A DNA stretch of 64,000 nt from Stipa capillata (Eukaryota > Streptophyta > Magnoliopsida > Poales > Poaceae), in NCBI GenBank assembly GCA_019208055.1, contig JAGXJF010002547.1:744001-808000 (forward strand). Reading direction: 5' to 3'. Positions within the stretch are counted from its first letter, which is position 1. The number at the start of each line of letters is the position of its first letter. This document shows positions 22,287 to 34,679 of this stretch, in pieces. The translations under genes were made by a program, and so were the position numbers. The notes under the pieces were generated by a model. The model was not told where the DNA came from. It saw only the letters and a program-made list of their open reading frames with translations, and did not search any database.

Positions 22287-25200
22287 CTACCTCCTCATAA
22301 CACCCTTAGCATTCCCGCCCGAATCCAAAATCCTCCATCATTTCATGTGGGATTTTCACAAATGTTTTCTTTTAAAAGATTTCCTCGGCATGCATAAACA
22401 AGCCGAGGGTTTTGGTCCCATACCTTCCCCCCATGAACTTTGTAAAAACTTGGTTTTAACTAGAGCAGGTCTAAGCACGGCTACTGCTTATATTCCTACT
22501 ACCTTGCCGGTCGTTCTCGACCGACTAACTAGACCTAGGGTTACAAAGAAACGGTTTCCAATCCTACGGCACATGCAACTACTGGACGTAACTTTGCTAA
22601 CATAAAATACCAGTGGTATTAAAATAGCATGCAAGATTTTGTAAACAAAATAATTAAGCTTCACAAATATAGGATTTCAACATGGTCAAGGTGGGAATGC
22701 TTGCCTGGCAAGTTGTCCGGGGCTCGGTCCTGAATTCGATCCGGCAGCTGTCCGAATTCCTTCGCGCAATAATTCCTAACATCGGCAACTACACGTCGAA
22801 GGAACGGCGAATAAATAAACGTTGCATGGAAGACCCAAATAACACCGAAAGGGGAATTAGAAACATCAATACATGAAATAATAACGCGTTTGATTGGCCA
22901 TTTGATTTTAAGCAGTTGGTAGAGCTAGGGTTGGGTGCTCTGCGTTAGCTTGGCGGGGGACGTCCGCTCACGATACTTCATATCCTAGGGTTTCTTTATT
23001 TTCTTTATATCACTGGGAACACAATACGGGGTTTAAGTATACTTTGGAAACGCAGGATGCCTGCTAGGGCTAAGCTATATCGGGTATCTTGCTCCAGGGC
23101 TTCGTACTACTAGGTTTGGAATTATCACTCGGACTGAAGTGGGACTGGAACAAGATGGGGCTCCGGATTTTACATGATGGATACAGGACTTGTTTTACCC
23201 GGAATCGTATTAGCGAAGCTGTGTACATATGTACCTGCATATACTTCGTAGTGGTTGGGGTAGGTTGGGGACATTGGTTTCAACCTAAACTCGTCGATTC
23301 TTCAGCGATGCTTGGGAAGACGTAGCGAACCAGTTAGTTATCAGGTTCGGCTATGGGTAGAGGATTCAGCATAGGCGCCAAAACTTTGTTAACGTCCGCG
23401 AGTGGCTAAACCAATCATGAGTTAACGGTAGTAGTTATTAGTTACTGACTATGGACCCTAATTTAATTTAGTCTTCATCTAACATCTGGTAGCTCAATTC
23501 CTAGCATCAAATGCCATGGACTAGAGCATTTACTTGTCGCGACCACGCTTAGCTCCAATTAGCTGTTTGCTCCATATCAGGTATGTCATCCGAAAGCACT
23601 CGACTGTCTAATCCTGACTGCACCGATTAGTTAGACTTTACGGGATTAACCTCGGTACTAAACGTGGATTTCACTGATAGCACCATGTTAATGGATCTGG
23701 AGTCTAGGCGATTAGCAGCTAATTAAGTGGGGCAGTGGTGGTTAGTCGCGTGTGTGCGTGCATGGGCTGTTTAAGGCACTGAGCTCAGCTCCTTTAACAG
23801 GGAAAGAAAAGAAAACAAAATGAAAACAAAATAAAGATCAGAGAGTAGCAGAACGTCGTGGCGGTTTGGGTCTTCACCGGGGAAAAAGGGATTGGCGGCC
23901 GGGGTTCTTGCCGTGGCCGACGGGGAGGGCCTGCGTCTGGCGGCGGCCGGAATGGCGGCGTTGGTTGGATTCCGGCCTGGGGCACCTTCAACCAGGCGGT
24001 GGCGATGACTGGGGCGGTGGCTCTGGAAGTTCCACGGCGGCGTGGCGAGCGACGCGGAGGCTGGATGCGGTGGCCTGGCTGCTGGTGGGAGAAGAAGCAG
24101 TGTAGCTCGACATCCGGAAAAAGGACTGGGGAAAGGAGAACAGTTCAGGAGGAGGCTCGCCGTGAGTGGTGGGCCGCCGGCTTGGGGAATGGAAACTCGG
24201 GGCGGCGGATCCGGGGCTTTGCGGCGGCGGATCTTGCAGCTCAGGGCGGCGGGCAGCCGAGCCGAGTGGCGACGCGTTTGAGCTCCACGGCATCGGCAGG
24301 TGGCTCGGGACAGGCAACGAATGGAGGCTCATGGCAGCTTGGCCGGCGGGTTGGTGCTTGAGCAGATGAGTTGGCGGCGCGAGGGCGACCGGCGGTTGCT
24401 TGGGGCGGAGCTAGGAGCAGTGACTGCGGATCCAGGGGAAGGCCTGCGCTGCTTGGTGTTTTGGGGAGGAGTCCAGAAGGGAAATGGGGAGTTCTTGGGG
24501 AAGAAGGGGGCGTACGGCAGGGAAGGGCAGGCGCGCTGGAAGGTTGACGGAAGGGAAGCTCGGGATGAAATCAAGCAGCAGCTAGGAGGAGGTTTAGATG
24601 AGCAGAGGGAGTGAGGAGTTGGATTGAGCTACTCCGGTTTGTGGAGCTCGGGGAAGGAGATTGGGGTGAACGCAGATACTTTGAGAGGAGCAACATGGAG
24701 ATGGAACTTGCTGTGAGCTAGACATGCGTAAAGTGTGGAGCCGCAGGGTAACGTGTTCAGGGAAAACAGGAGGTGTGGCAGTGTGCAACAGTGTATTGGC
24801 AGAGGAGAGGTCGGTTGGTGCACCTTGGGTGGCCTTAGCAAAACAAGATAAGGGTTGTAGGAGTATGACGTGTGGGTCATGGCCCACCTGTAAGGGAGTT
24901 CTAGGCTGTTCGGTTGGTAAGGTTGGAGTGAGCGTAGTGGAAAGAAGGAGGGGGGGGGTTAACAGGGAATGGAGCAGAGAAGTCCTCAGTTGATTGCACG
25001 ATTTCTTGATGCGAATCTTTAAGGATACTAGTATGGGGTTATTTCATCTATATGGTAAACGGGTAAAAAGGATTCTCTAGAAAATTTGAGAAGTTTTGAG
25101 TGCTCAACCTAGTTGAAAAATTAAGCCATACTTTAGAATTTAAGTTTAGTCTAGTCAGAATATTTTATACTTCACTTCATTGTATTGTGCCAAAATTGAG

Positions 25201-28200
25201 CTGAGGATCTTCATACGATTTCACCTCAATTTATTTTTGGAGCTGTTTTGCTAGCAGATGGAAGGAGAAAGCTTCCGAATATGAACTTAGGGTTTGGGGT
25301 ATGCATTTCGGTGCTGTCTTCCTCATGCCCAAGATATTAACAAAAGTTGGGAACTAGGGGCACGAGAGTCCGAGTAGGGGGAAAGGGCTTAGGTCATACG
25401 GTCGAGATAGGATTCGAATCAGTAGCTCAAGAGGAAGGGAGTAGAGTGACATGCACGCGCACATATGAGTGCAGTGCATACTGGCATATCTCCACAATAG
25501 GCCGGAGAAGAAAGATGAAAGAAGGGCATGGGGTTTGGGAAAGTATTGCCGGCATGCTCGCATATGTGCATAGGACTATGGCAGAGCTAACGATGATTAA
25601 GGTTTTAGAGGGAATTGATTTGGATAGGATGAAAAAGGAATCAGGAGTTTGGATCTTAGATTCCCCTTCTGTTCGAAGGAATTGGGCGAGAGCTCGGAGT
25701 GTACGTACATACCTACACTTAGAAGTTTTAGCGTATACCGGGTGGCGATAAAGTCGGAATATGCAGAAGATGTATGGTAGGCTAGGGTTCGAGAAATGTC
25801 ACTCGTATATCCATATATACATAGGAATGTCAACAGGATCAAACGCAGCGTGCCGAAGAACAGGGTCTCGGCGAGCTAGGTTTCCGAGAATTTGTGTCTG
25901 ACGGAGAAGAGAAAGACGGTGCCGCCTTACGTCAGGGGTCATAGGATTGGGGTTGGTGGAGAGATGGTCACGCGTCGGAAAGGAAGGATGAACCAACCGA
26001 CGCTAGAGTTACGAGAGGGACGACGAGGTTTTAACTAGGTTCGTTTTAAGCGATTACCATTATTAACGCAAAAAGTTTTTGTTGGCCCTAATTTTTGGGT
26101 TTTGGAGAATCGGGGTGTGACAGCATCCCGCGCCTATAAAGGGCCATGCCCGAGCTCCTTTCTTCCCCAGTTTCCCTTGAGCCACCGGCAACCCTAATCC
26201 CCAGCTCAACCGTTCACTATATCCACTGGACCACGAGCTCGAACCGTCCCTGCTCTAGCTAGCCAAGCACGCGCCAAGCTCACTTCCAACACAAATCCAC
26301 CTGCACGAGACCCATCTCTTCCCTCATGCTTCACCAGTCTTCAGCTTTGTTTCTAACCCCGCTCCGCCGCCGATAGCCCCTTTTCCGACCAAACCCGCCG
26401 CCGCCTTGATTCGGTCCTAAGCCGCCGCCAATGCCACTCGGGTCCGAGTGCCGGAACCAGCCCCGGTCCGAACCAAGCGGGCAACCGCAAGGGGTAAGTG
26501 ACCCGGCCACCGACAGGTGGGCCTCGGGCCCGGCCGGGTCCACGGCATTATGGGGTGGCGCCTTGTCCCCTTTCCGCTTGCCTAGATAGAAGGCGTATTT
26601 CCCTCATGAAGAAAGCGCGAAGCCAGAAAACCCTCCGGTTTTTCTTCAGAACCAGTCCAGATCTTTGGTTCGGCCGGTTCAACACCAAGAAGACCGGTTC
26701 TCAAGAAACCCCCAAAACAAAAATTGCTCCTAAAAACATTTAGCAACTTTTGGTTCAAACAGATTTCTAAAAATTCAAACTATTCTTGCTGTACAAAGAG
26801 TAATTCAAGTATTCATTTTAAATTCAAACACTTTTGAAATTTCTTTTGAACTTTTGATCTATTCCCAAGATTTCTAAAATGTTAGAACTTAGTCTTCTGA
26901 ACCCGAGCATAAGAACATATATATATATATATACATACATTTTGCATGATTCGAAGAATGAAGAGAGTGTTTATAAAACCTAAAACCCTAACAACCCTAA
27001 CCCTAGATTTCATGCATATATATATTTTAAACAGTACCCAAACATGTTGAACCTTTCAAAAATATCATGGAACCAGAATGCATGCATGCTGATCCTTGTT
27101 GCTTGGCTTTTGTGATACTTGGTTTCTTATCCAAAGTTTTTCCGAACGTGTTGTTGACGGTGTGAGGTACGTTCGTCAGGAGGAACCCGAAGCATCCCCG
27201 CGTCTGGATCAAGACCAGGAACTGCCAGGCAAGCTTTCCACCCTTGATCATGTTGAATCCCATGTTTACGAAATGTATTTTATTTACGAAACATGCATGC
27301 TATGTTTTACGATCCGTTATTTTATGTAGCGTAGCTATGACCGATGCTTAGCAAACCCTAGTCCGACCCTGAACTCCTTGTAGCCCTAAGGACTACGTAT
27401 TTCGGAGAAGTTATCGGAAACCTAGGGTAGAGTATGTATGTATGCTTAGCCCTACAGTAGTAAAAAATTAGGTTTTCAAAATAAAAAGGGGAAAAACTCA
27501 CATATTTCATGTGGTAAAAGTTTAAAGACGGACCGTCGTGTCCGAAGGTGTATGAAGGTAGTATATCCATGGGTTGGGATATTTTACTGTAAAGAGGTTT
27601 TGTGAAATCAAAACGAAAATGGAGAAGATTTTGATCCGGGTCGAAAATGAAGGGGGAAAGCAGGAAGCTTGTTAAAGGCGAGGTAATGCTCGGCGTGGTT
27701 CTCGCTGCCAGTTTACGGGTGAGGTGTGGAGTCCCTCTCGGATCACCTAAGGACCGAGTTTAAGTGCCGTTTGGCCAAGTCTTACCGTACGTCCACATGT
27801 CCTTTATGGGAAGGACTTGACCTAGTACCCGGTCTGAGACTAGCATGAACCCGTAGGTAGTGAGCAGTGTGCATATGAGGTTGTAGCCTCTGTAGAGAAA
27901 AGTTTTTGCGGGAAAGCGACGGCTTGTTCGCCACAAAGTTGGAACACCAACCTCCTTGTAGCGATGATACTGACTCAAGTTAGGTTTGGGACATGTCCTT
28001 CTGGCGGGTTCATGGCTAGGTTTACTCCGGTGAAGTGTTTCGTTGTACTAGCTCTGGTAGTATACAGTGCACAGTATACCCAGGGTGACCTACATCGTGT
28101 GGGTAAAGCCGTACCACCTCTGCAGAGGGTATAAATTATTCGAATAGCCGTGTCCACGGTCAAGGAAGAACTTGGTTAGGCCACACTAAAGTAGACTGAC

Positions 28201-28270
28201 TTTCAAAGTCAAAAACGTGGTTATGGGTTAAGGATGCGATCCGCCGTGTTCGCAGGGTGACATGCAAATT

Positions 28271-28435
28271 CCCCGTCGTGACGGGATGAGTGAAGAAAGG
28301 ATTCCCCGTTGAAGCGGGCAATCACAGATATCCCCGTCGTAGCGGGTGAACATGAGACTCCCCGTTGAAGCGGGTGATGGCAAGGTATTTCCGTTGCAGC
28401 GGAAATCACAGTTACGATCTCCCGTTGTAGCGGGA
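28271..28435. repeat. Array of six mini-hairpins
   Basis: Units start near 28271, 28304, 28332, 28360, 28388 and 28420. Most have the form CCCCG-TTGAAG-CGGG. The fifth is TTTCCG-TTGCAG-CGGAAA, where both arms have changed together and pairing is kept. The first is CCCGTC-GT-GACGGG. Spacing is 28-33 bp. The array lies inside element A. Confidence 0.85.
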
Positions 28436-29516
28436 TGAAGTCTGGAATCAGACACTTGGACTCGTAGCACCGAGTCAGTTTATGAAAATCGCTTTTATTA
28501 TCTATTTACGTATTTCATATGCAAACTTACTTTCTCGCACAACATGAAACATAGGTTAGAGCCATTTCTTGAAATACCCCTGCATGCATTCAAATCCATG
28601 ACAACTCCCCGGTGGAAAGTTTGCGAGTACATTTAATGTACTCACCTGGCTTGTTATGTGGCCAGATGATGAGGAGGAGTACCAGTCCAGAGACAGCGAT
28701 AGTGACTTCGAGGCATAGGGTTTCAACCCCCAGTCAGTTGCCTATGGTTTGGCATACCGATGGGTTATCTACCACGTGTTTATTTCCGCTGCTGTTTTAA
28801 ATTCGGCCAATGGGCCTGGTTTGTACTGCTAAAGACCAAATATTGGTTATTTGTGTAATGAACAATGTATCGAGCGACTATGTTATCAAGTGCTTGTGTG
28901 TACTAGCCACTGATCATGGGACTAGTATGGTAAAGACAAGGGTTAATCCGGCCCCCAAAACTAGTAAACACAAGTAAAGATTTGCTATTTCATTAAAATA
29001 CTTGATTGAAAAGCAGCTTGCTCAGTTTATATTACTTTCAGAATTTTTAGACTTAAGTGGTATAGAACTACAAAGTATACAATGTAAGTACACGGATTGC
29101 ACATTGATTAATCTACATGAGACAACTAAATTTACACATAAATTATGGCAACCTACACGAACCTCCAAGGTTTGGATTACAACAGTAAGCTTGAATGAAA
29201 TAAGAAAGTAGTTCGCAGTTCAGAGCAAATCTAGGAATACATGAGTTGCTACTTGCTTCATACTGTCAAAGCTGCTATCGCATAGAGATACGTGAAAGAA
29301 GCCCCAGTTTTCAGGAATCAAACAGGTATTCTTCAGCAGTGAACATATTGAGGTGCACAGCTAGTATTCACCTAGGATACGTTCATACTTTGTTCAATCA
29401 ATTACAGTTTACATCTTCTAGTTTAAGACATAATTAATAAACTGCTTACATAGACTACCAATGCATATGCAAACAAAAAAACCTCGTGTATTGAAATATG
29501 ATGTAAACAAGCTTAC

Positions 29517-29708
29517 CAAATCTTCACAATTTAAATTCCTTCAGGGAAAAGGCCACTGCTCCATCAAACATAACTATATCAAGGTTTCAATAGAATTAGG
29601 TGAAAATACACTCTAATTCTGCAGGCACTAACCTGTTATTCTACAGATCCAATACAAAGGCCTTCACACTATTATCCCTTAACGTCTTAATCGCTTCCTT
29701 AACGGATC
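29517..29708 (-). pseudogene. C-terminal processing peptidase (CtpA-like) exon fragment
   Basis: Two minus-strand exons with consensus splice sites. The first (29708-29633) reads VKEAIKTLRDNSVKAFVLDL then a TAG (29641-29643), where relatives have Arg of the LRNNSGG motif. After an intron the second (29555-29517) reads GLFPEGI, then a TAA at 29531-29533, then IVKIW before a GTAAGC donor. Plant CtpA homologues are thylakoid-lumen tail-specific proteases that mature the D1 protein of photosystem II. The catalytic Ser/Lys region is not included. Both exons carry a nonsense change, so this is a dead captured fragment. Confidence 0.75.
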
Positions 29709-31012
29709 CTGGAATAGGATAATCAAGTGATATGATCAGCAGAGCTTGACATCTGGAAAACAATAAAATGCTTCAGAAAGACATTAGAATTTTCCATCAG
29801 GTAGCATACGTCCAATTCTGAAAAACAATAAAATGCTTCCTGACTTGTTTCTTCTACTTCACATTGCTCACTTGGCTCTTCCTTGGCTAAGAACTGACAT
29901 TATTACCGTTAAGTAGTCAAGAAAGTGCATTAAGGATTGTAGTCAAGTAGCCATTTTCATAGTCTCACTTCTCACTCTAGAAAAGATTATAAACACCACA
30001 AGTTTTCTCTAGTGGGCATTTTAACAGATTGGTTGCTTAGCGATGATGAGTAAGAATAGTACAAAAGGTAAATGAAGTGGCCAAAAGCTCTTTACTAGAT
30101 ACTCAATTTTTCTTGCCAAAAGTTGCTACATTACTAATACATATGAAGTTCTCAGAATTTTTCATAATGGTTCATGTTCCCCTTTGCAGCGTTTTGGAAG
30201 AAAATTGTTCCTGTTCTGAACCTTCCAAGAAAGACCAAATACCAGTGAAGAAAAATTGGCAGCAGTCCATTACAGAGTCATAGCAATAAGTTAGAAAATA
30301 GATTGCAGATAAATACAAAAGAACAAAGAGAAGAATTGTTTCTTTTAAGAAACACAAGTGATCTATGCTTGCTTCAAACTACCATTTTCAAAGTTACAGT
30401 AAAGGATAAGAGACTCATGCTCTAGTGCCATGTTCTCAAGTTTCTAATATTTCTAGTTTAACTTTATTATCTACCTCCAAATGTTTCCATAAATCACCCA
30501 AAAAAAAGTTGAAACTCTTCCAAAAATCAGAATTGATCAAACAAATGGGCATACAAGTAGTAGCAAAATGATCACTAATATGCTTCCCAGCTATAAGACA
30601 GAGTAATCTATTCTCCCCAACTACTAATATAGCAAATGCACACGAAACCAAAAGGCAAAGATGCCCTTTACGCTCTGCACCTGATTGGATACTTAGTAGC
30701 TAAACCACACGAACAAGATGCTTATGCGTTGAGCTTCATATTAGAATTCAACAAATCTGGAGTAGTCAAGCAAGAATTGGAAAAGGTCCAATTGCCTGGC
30801 AACTTTAGATTTAGCTTGCCCGTGATTCTAAAAATATATAAGCAGTAGACTCAAGCTTTCATTAGAAGCCATTTTTATGCAATAGAAAGAGAGATAATTT
30901 TTATCACGAGATGGACCAGAGCAGCTTTCATTTTCATCATCACAAAGTTCCAGGATGCCGAACGACACCTGCTTATGCAAACTTAGTATACCTTTAACCA
31001 AGCATACCTATA

Positions 31013-31570
31013 CTATTTCGCCATGTACGTGTTGACCATGTACATGAATGTGTTGGCCAGGTTCAGCATGACAGATATGAAATGGTACTTGTCTTCTGCA
31101 ATTTGTTGCTCTTCTGAACCTGCGGCGTCCCCTTGCTCGATGAGCATGTGCTGTCCTAGGAGCCGCAGGAAGTTCGTCAAGTTTGTCAGCATGTTTGCCG
31201 TCGCTTTTATCATTTCAATTGTGGGATCCTTCAGATGTCACCGGATGGGAAATTTCACTGTTAACCACATAAGGACTACACAAGCTAGAAGTGTTGTACT
31301 GACAAGACAAGCACAAGATTAATAAACCTTTGGAATGGCCAGAGGATTCTGGTCATAGATATTCAGATAACTCCCTTTGCATTCCTCAAGATCTCTGAGA
31401 TTGCGAGACAGTGCCCCCACCACATGCTTGAAAACCTGTTCGAGTTGAGAATATGGGCGGTTTGATTTGCTCCTGACATAATAATCTGTGAATCTATACA
31501 CCAAATACATTCTATAAAAAGGAAAACGTGAGGCTAGTTTTCTTATCCAAGGTGAACTTTTGCGCCGCAA
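31013..31570 (-). pseudogene. SPX-MFS vacuolar phosphate transporter fragment, SPX part
   Basis: The minus strand encodes the end of the SPX domain and the linker of plant SPX-MFS (PHT5/VPT-type) proteins: YRFTDYYVRSKSNRPYSQLE, a GALSRNLRDLEECKGSYLNI stretch (exon to about 31327), and after an intron KDPTIEMIKATANMLTNLTN..FLRLLGQHML and MLNLANTFMYMVNTYM (31230-31030). These proteins move phosphate across the tonoplast and sense inositol pyrophosphates through SPX. Damage: a short deletion between VFKH and VVGALS and a TGA just before HLKDPT. The N terminus and the MFS helices are missing; a separate MFS exon lies at 34680-34805. Confidence 0.85.
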
Positions 31571-31719
31571 AACCAGTATTTAGTAGATAACTATCATAAT
31601 TTGGCAAAGAGGAGATTGGCAGGTAAAGGGAGTTCTGGCCAAGCAAACAAAAAAAGGAGGTAGCTGCAATCTTTGATGTATGAAGAGAGAGAAGTGCGGT
31701 CCAAATGCTTTAACTGTAC

Positions 31720-32640
31720 CAGTTCTGCTTTTCTTGGCTGTGCCGCCTGTCTCCCTCTCCGAGCAGCTGGTCCTCCGTTCACCACCATCCCTTTCTGCAT
31801 CACTAACACAATTTAGCCCAAACCAAACAAACACAACACAAAGACAAAGGAAATTAAATTTGTTTCAGGCAGTTTCAGTAGTTCTTTGCCTTGACATGAG
31901 AAGCATACAAAAATCGCAGGCAGACCAGACAAATATTAGCGTCACTTAGGAAAAATGTGTTTGACCAGGGACATTCTAAGTACTTGTTTGGTGCTAATGT
32001 ATCCTTGAATGAAGACTTGGAACATGGACTGGAAATGTCTGACGGAAATGAGAAACTACTGGCACAAGATGATGGAAATTAAATTCAAAAAACTTTCCCA
32101 AACCACACAGTATGAGCAACCAACTACACAGAAGCAACAAAATGCAAGAACAGGTCGTTGGCATTGAGAGCTGAGACTCTTCAATTTGCTATAACTTCAA
32201 ACTGAAGGATAACACAACACTTTAACCATCTTTGAACAAATTCTCCAAAAACAAACATCTTTGAACAAAAAATTTGAAACATTGGCATTACCCTGGCTAG
32301 CATCATAATCCACATGGAAATCCTGCGCCTTATTCTTGATGTTAAACCACTTCCTCACGAGGGATTTAGACCATGAGAGCTGCACATTTAGAGGCAATCT
32401 ATTAACCAACTTGATCAATCACACAGCAATCGGAACAACAACGCGCAGATTATTCTGAACACTTCGAACCAAGCACATACCTTGCTCTTCTTGTTGCTCT
32501 CTTCCCTCATTTTTTTCATAGCACCAACCTGAAGGCTGCAGCAATAGAAGAATATACGCCCCCTCCCTCCCCTACTCCACCCTCTCCTCTCCTCTCCTCT
32601 CCTCTCTACGGAAGGTGTGGCCTCGTGCAAGGAAACCTCA
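31720..32640 (-). pseudogene. Type I inositol polyphosphate 5-phosphatase 5' fragment
   Basis: Minus strand. A pyrimidine-rich, (CCTCT)n-bearing leader (32570-32612 on the plus strand) precedes an exon at 32379-32292 reading LSWSKSLVRKWFNIKNKAQD.. with an AG acceptor and a GTAATG donor. A second exon (about 31795-31720) reads ERDGGERRTSCSERETGG.. then AKKSRT before a GTACAG donor. These are the N-terminal, pre-catalytic exons of plant type I inositol polyphosphate 5-phosphatases, which remove the 5-phosphate of IP3 and phosphoinositides. The catalytic domain is absent. The next exon on the strand belongs to an SPX-MFS gene, so a transcript would be chimeric. Confidence 0.7.
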
Positions 32641-32819
32641 AACCTTGAAACAATCTAGCTCCAAGTTCGGTTTTTAATCTGGGGACCCCAAATCTTGGAC
32701 CAAATTGAGGGCCAGGAAGAAGCAATCAGCCCGCTCACCGCCACCAATGTCACTAGGGATCACAAATCCAGCTCAACCTTGAGCAAGAACCCCACCAAAT
32801 CGAGGCGATTCTGGGAAGG

Positions 32820-33115
32820 AAGCAATGCCGCTACTGCTACAGACGTGCAGCGGCGGCAGGGGAGTGGGGCGGCGCAGCGACGACAGGGGGCGAGCGGGCG
32901 GGCGGGAGATGCAGCAGCGGCGGCAAAGGCGAGCGGTAGAGGCTTGCAGCACCGGCGACAGGGGCGGGCTCGTGGCGCTAGGGGCGGGCGGCCGAGGCAG
33001 CAGCGGCAGGGGCGAGCGGGCGGCGCAGCGGCGGCACGGTCGGGCGGGCTCGCAGCAGCGGCAGAGGCGAGCGGGCGGCGCAGCGGCGGCACGGCTGGGC
33101 GGGCTCGCGGCGGTA
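32820..33115. repeat. GC-rich degenerate minisatellite at the Helitron 5' end
   Basis: A GCGGCGGCA/GGGGCGAGCGGGCGG-type repeat; the last part shows two copies of a unit of about 57 bp. A similar block lies at 38050-38330 beside another copy of the same subterminal sequence. The long Arg/Ala/Gly frames it makes are repeat artefacts. Confidence 0.8.
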
Positions 33116-34679
33116 GGAGCGGTTTTTCTTTTGATTGTGGATGATGGCGAGCGCGGCAGCAGATTAGCAAAGATGGAGGGGATTTGCTACATCATTAGGC
33201 AAACTTGAAACGTTAGATTAGTAGAGATTAGTGAAGATAGAGGGTGGAGATTGTTTGGATCTGTTAAACTGGTGCTTTTAATAGTAGTGTAGATGTAGAT
33301 TCTCAAATGACTGATGGCATGGATGTATATGTGCGTGTCAATTAATGGAAATTAATAAACATCAAAGGTTACTTACTTGCGATGCTGTGCAATGTTGGAA
33401 CTATTCGATCTAGATCGATGAGATGCATTATATATGGATAATGACATGAGGTGAGAGAGGAGATGGTGAGGTGAAGAATAATTGGAAGAAAACTTATAGT
33501 GCACGAGGAACAATCATGGTGGAGTGGCGGCCGGAGTTGGAGAAGGCAGTAAAATTCTGGTGAGAGGAGCGTCGGATCGAGCAGCAGGTCCAGTAGCCCG
33601 GCGTGCTTACAACTCTTCTAATCGCGCGGTGGCACTGATCACATATTAACTGCACGACGATATACGCACTCAAACGTGGGCACAATTAGTCACGGCGGTG
33701 CTGATCATCTCCACTAATTGATTTGTGTGATACTAATCGCACGGCAACGCTGATCACGCGCTTAAACATGGGCACAATTAGTTGCGGCGGCGCTGATCAT
33801 TGTGGCATGGCTCACCTAGTCAATCGTACTGGGAGTCTAACGATTGTGAGACTCGATGACAGCTTGCCTGCTGCCTCGAGTATATAATTCAGTTATGACC
33901 TAGGGGGAGTTGAGTATTATTAGCTTTCATTCAGGACATGGAACTATAAAACCTCTAAAAGGCATCCCTTGGAAGATCAGAGGCAGCACATTATCATGGC
34001 TTGAGAAATCTTCTTTTTAAACTGAAGATCACAAACATTAGTCTAATGTTTCATATGTAGCACATTTTCGAATGTTGAAAAACCTTGTAACGCAACATCA
34101 TGGAAACTGTACTGCACGAAAAACTCTCTGGATATTCCATGTTTGGCAAACATAAGAGATTATGCATTGCTTATGAAATATCAGAGAAAATTTTCAGCAA
34201 GTGCAATGCGTCAAGATCATTTAATAATATTCACTTGTCCGCACTAATTACAACTTACCTGGATTAAATGTAGAAAACAATCGGCAGCAAAAGAATAACC
34301 TCATTGGAACCCTGGTGCATCTTATTAATTGACAGCAAATAACTGAATGAAGGTGAGTGAACATGATGTTACAATCCTTAATGTCTAGTTTGATCTTAAG
34401 GACAGCGTTGCACGTAACTTTATCTGATGTATTAACCTTTAACTTTCTCACCCTTTGTGCTATACAAATCATTTTAATCAAAGTTCAACTACAACTCGTG
34501 ATACAAATAGCCTAGAGCTAACATGCAGTACTACAAATATTGTCTGATGGAAGGTCTTTGACAAAGCAGAGAGAAAGTACAATATATTGTCTGATGGAAG
34601 TTCTTCAAAAGCTGATTTAAGGTCTTTCTCTTAGCAGCGCTGCTAATTTGCTCACAATTGGAATGACGACCGCAAGCCA

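Larger units (their letters stand above)
20947..26122 (+). mobile_element. Giant non-coding LTR-like element B (nested in A)
   Basis: 5176 bp, starting TGTGGCGCCCCCGG and ending GAATCGGGGTGTGACA, with GCATC directly before (20942-20946) and after (26123-26127). No retroelement domain is readable on either strand. A GC-rich block at 23850-24600 makes many overlapping shadow frames. The first 1.7 kb matches the end of element A in inverted orientation, including GGTCCC(T/A)..GATCAGT near the start, the GTGAGTAC motif at 21265 and a TCAACATG(G/A)TCAAGG...GCTTGCCTGGCA block at 22675-22710. Its last 500 bp match 51650-52216. I read it as a solo LTR or a coding-free element of the same superfamily as A. 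Confidence 0.8.
19691..28972 (-). mobile_element. Giant non-coding LTR-like element A (interrupted by element B)
   Basis: Read on the minus strand it starts TGTGTTTACTAGTTTTGGGG at 28972 and ends AATCAGGGTGTGACA at 19691. It is flanked by AGTAA on both sides (19686-19690 and 28973-28977), a 5-bp target duplication. Removing element B (20947-26122) and its duplicated GCATC leaves 4101 bp with no gag or pol. TG...CA ends plus a 5-bp duplication fit a solo LTR or a coding-free LTR retrotransposon. Its 28972-27230 part is a diverged reverse complement of the first 1.7 kb of element B. A CCTATAAAGG TATA-like motif lies at about 26135, on the plus strand. Strand is given relative to the GTGAGTAC motif; the true direction of transcription is uncertain. 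Confidence 0.78.
28978..33293 (-). mobile_element. Helitron with captured host exons (5' end at 33293)
   Basis: On the minus strand the sequence starts TCTACACTACTATTAAAA at 33293, which fits the grass Helitron 5' consensus TCTMTAYTA, and the preceding base on that strand is A, as expected for insertion between A and T. Downstream on the same strand come a GC-rich repeat, then exons of three unrelated genes (5-phosphatase, SPX-MFS, C-terminal processing protease) with introns. This mix is the hallmark of gene-capturing Helitrons. No RepHel helicase is present, so it is non-autonomous. The 3' CTRR end and hairpin were not found; the element may continue left of 19686 with the giant LTR-like elements inserted in it. 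The left limit given is only where element A begins. Confidence 0.65.

Noticed and set aside
23858..24600. A 167-codon frame and others on both strands
   Set aside because: They come from the GC-rich block of element B; many overlapping frames of similar length indicate base composition, not coding.
26900..26932. (TA)n and other simple repeats (also 17243, 51570) as origins or special sites
   Set aside because: Ordinary microsatellites with no further structure.
32570..32612. CCTCT repeat as a regulatory or CRISPR-like array
   Set aside because: It is a simple microsatellite typical of plant 5' leaders; there are no spacers.
32695..33170. Arg/Ala/Gly-rich frames of 127-149 codons
   Set aside because: Translations of the GC-rich minisatellite; all three phases are open.
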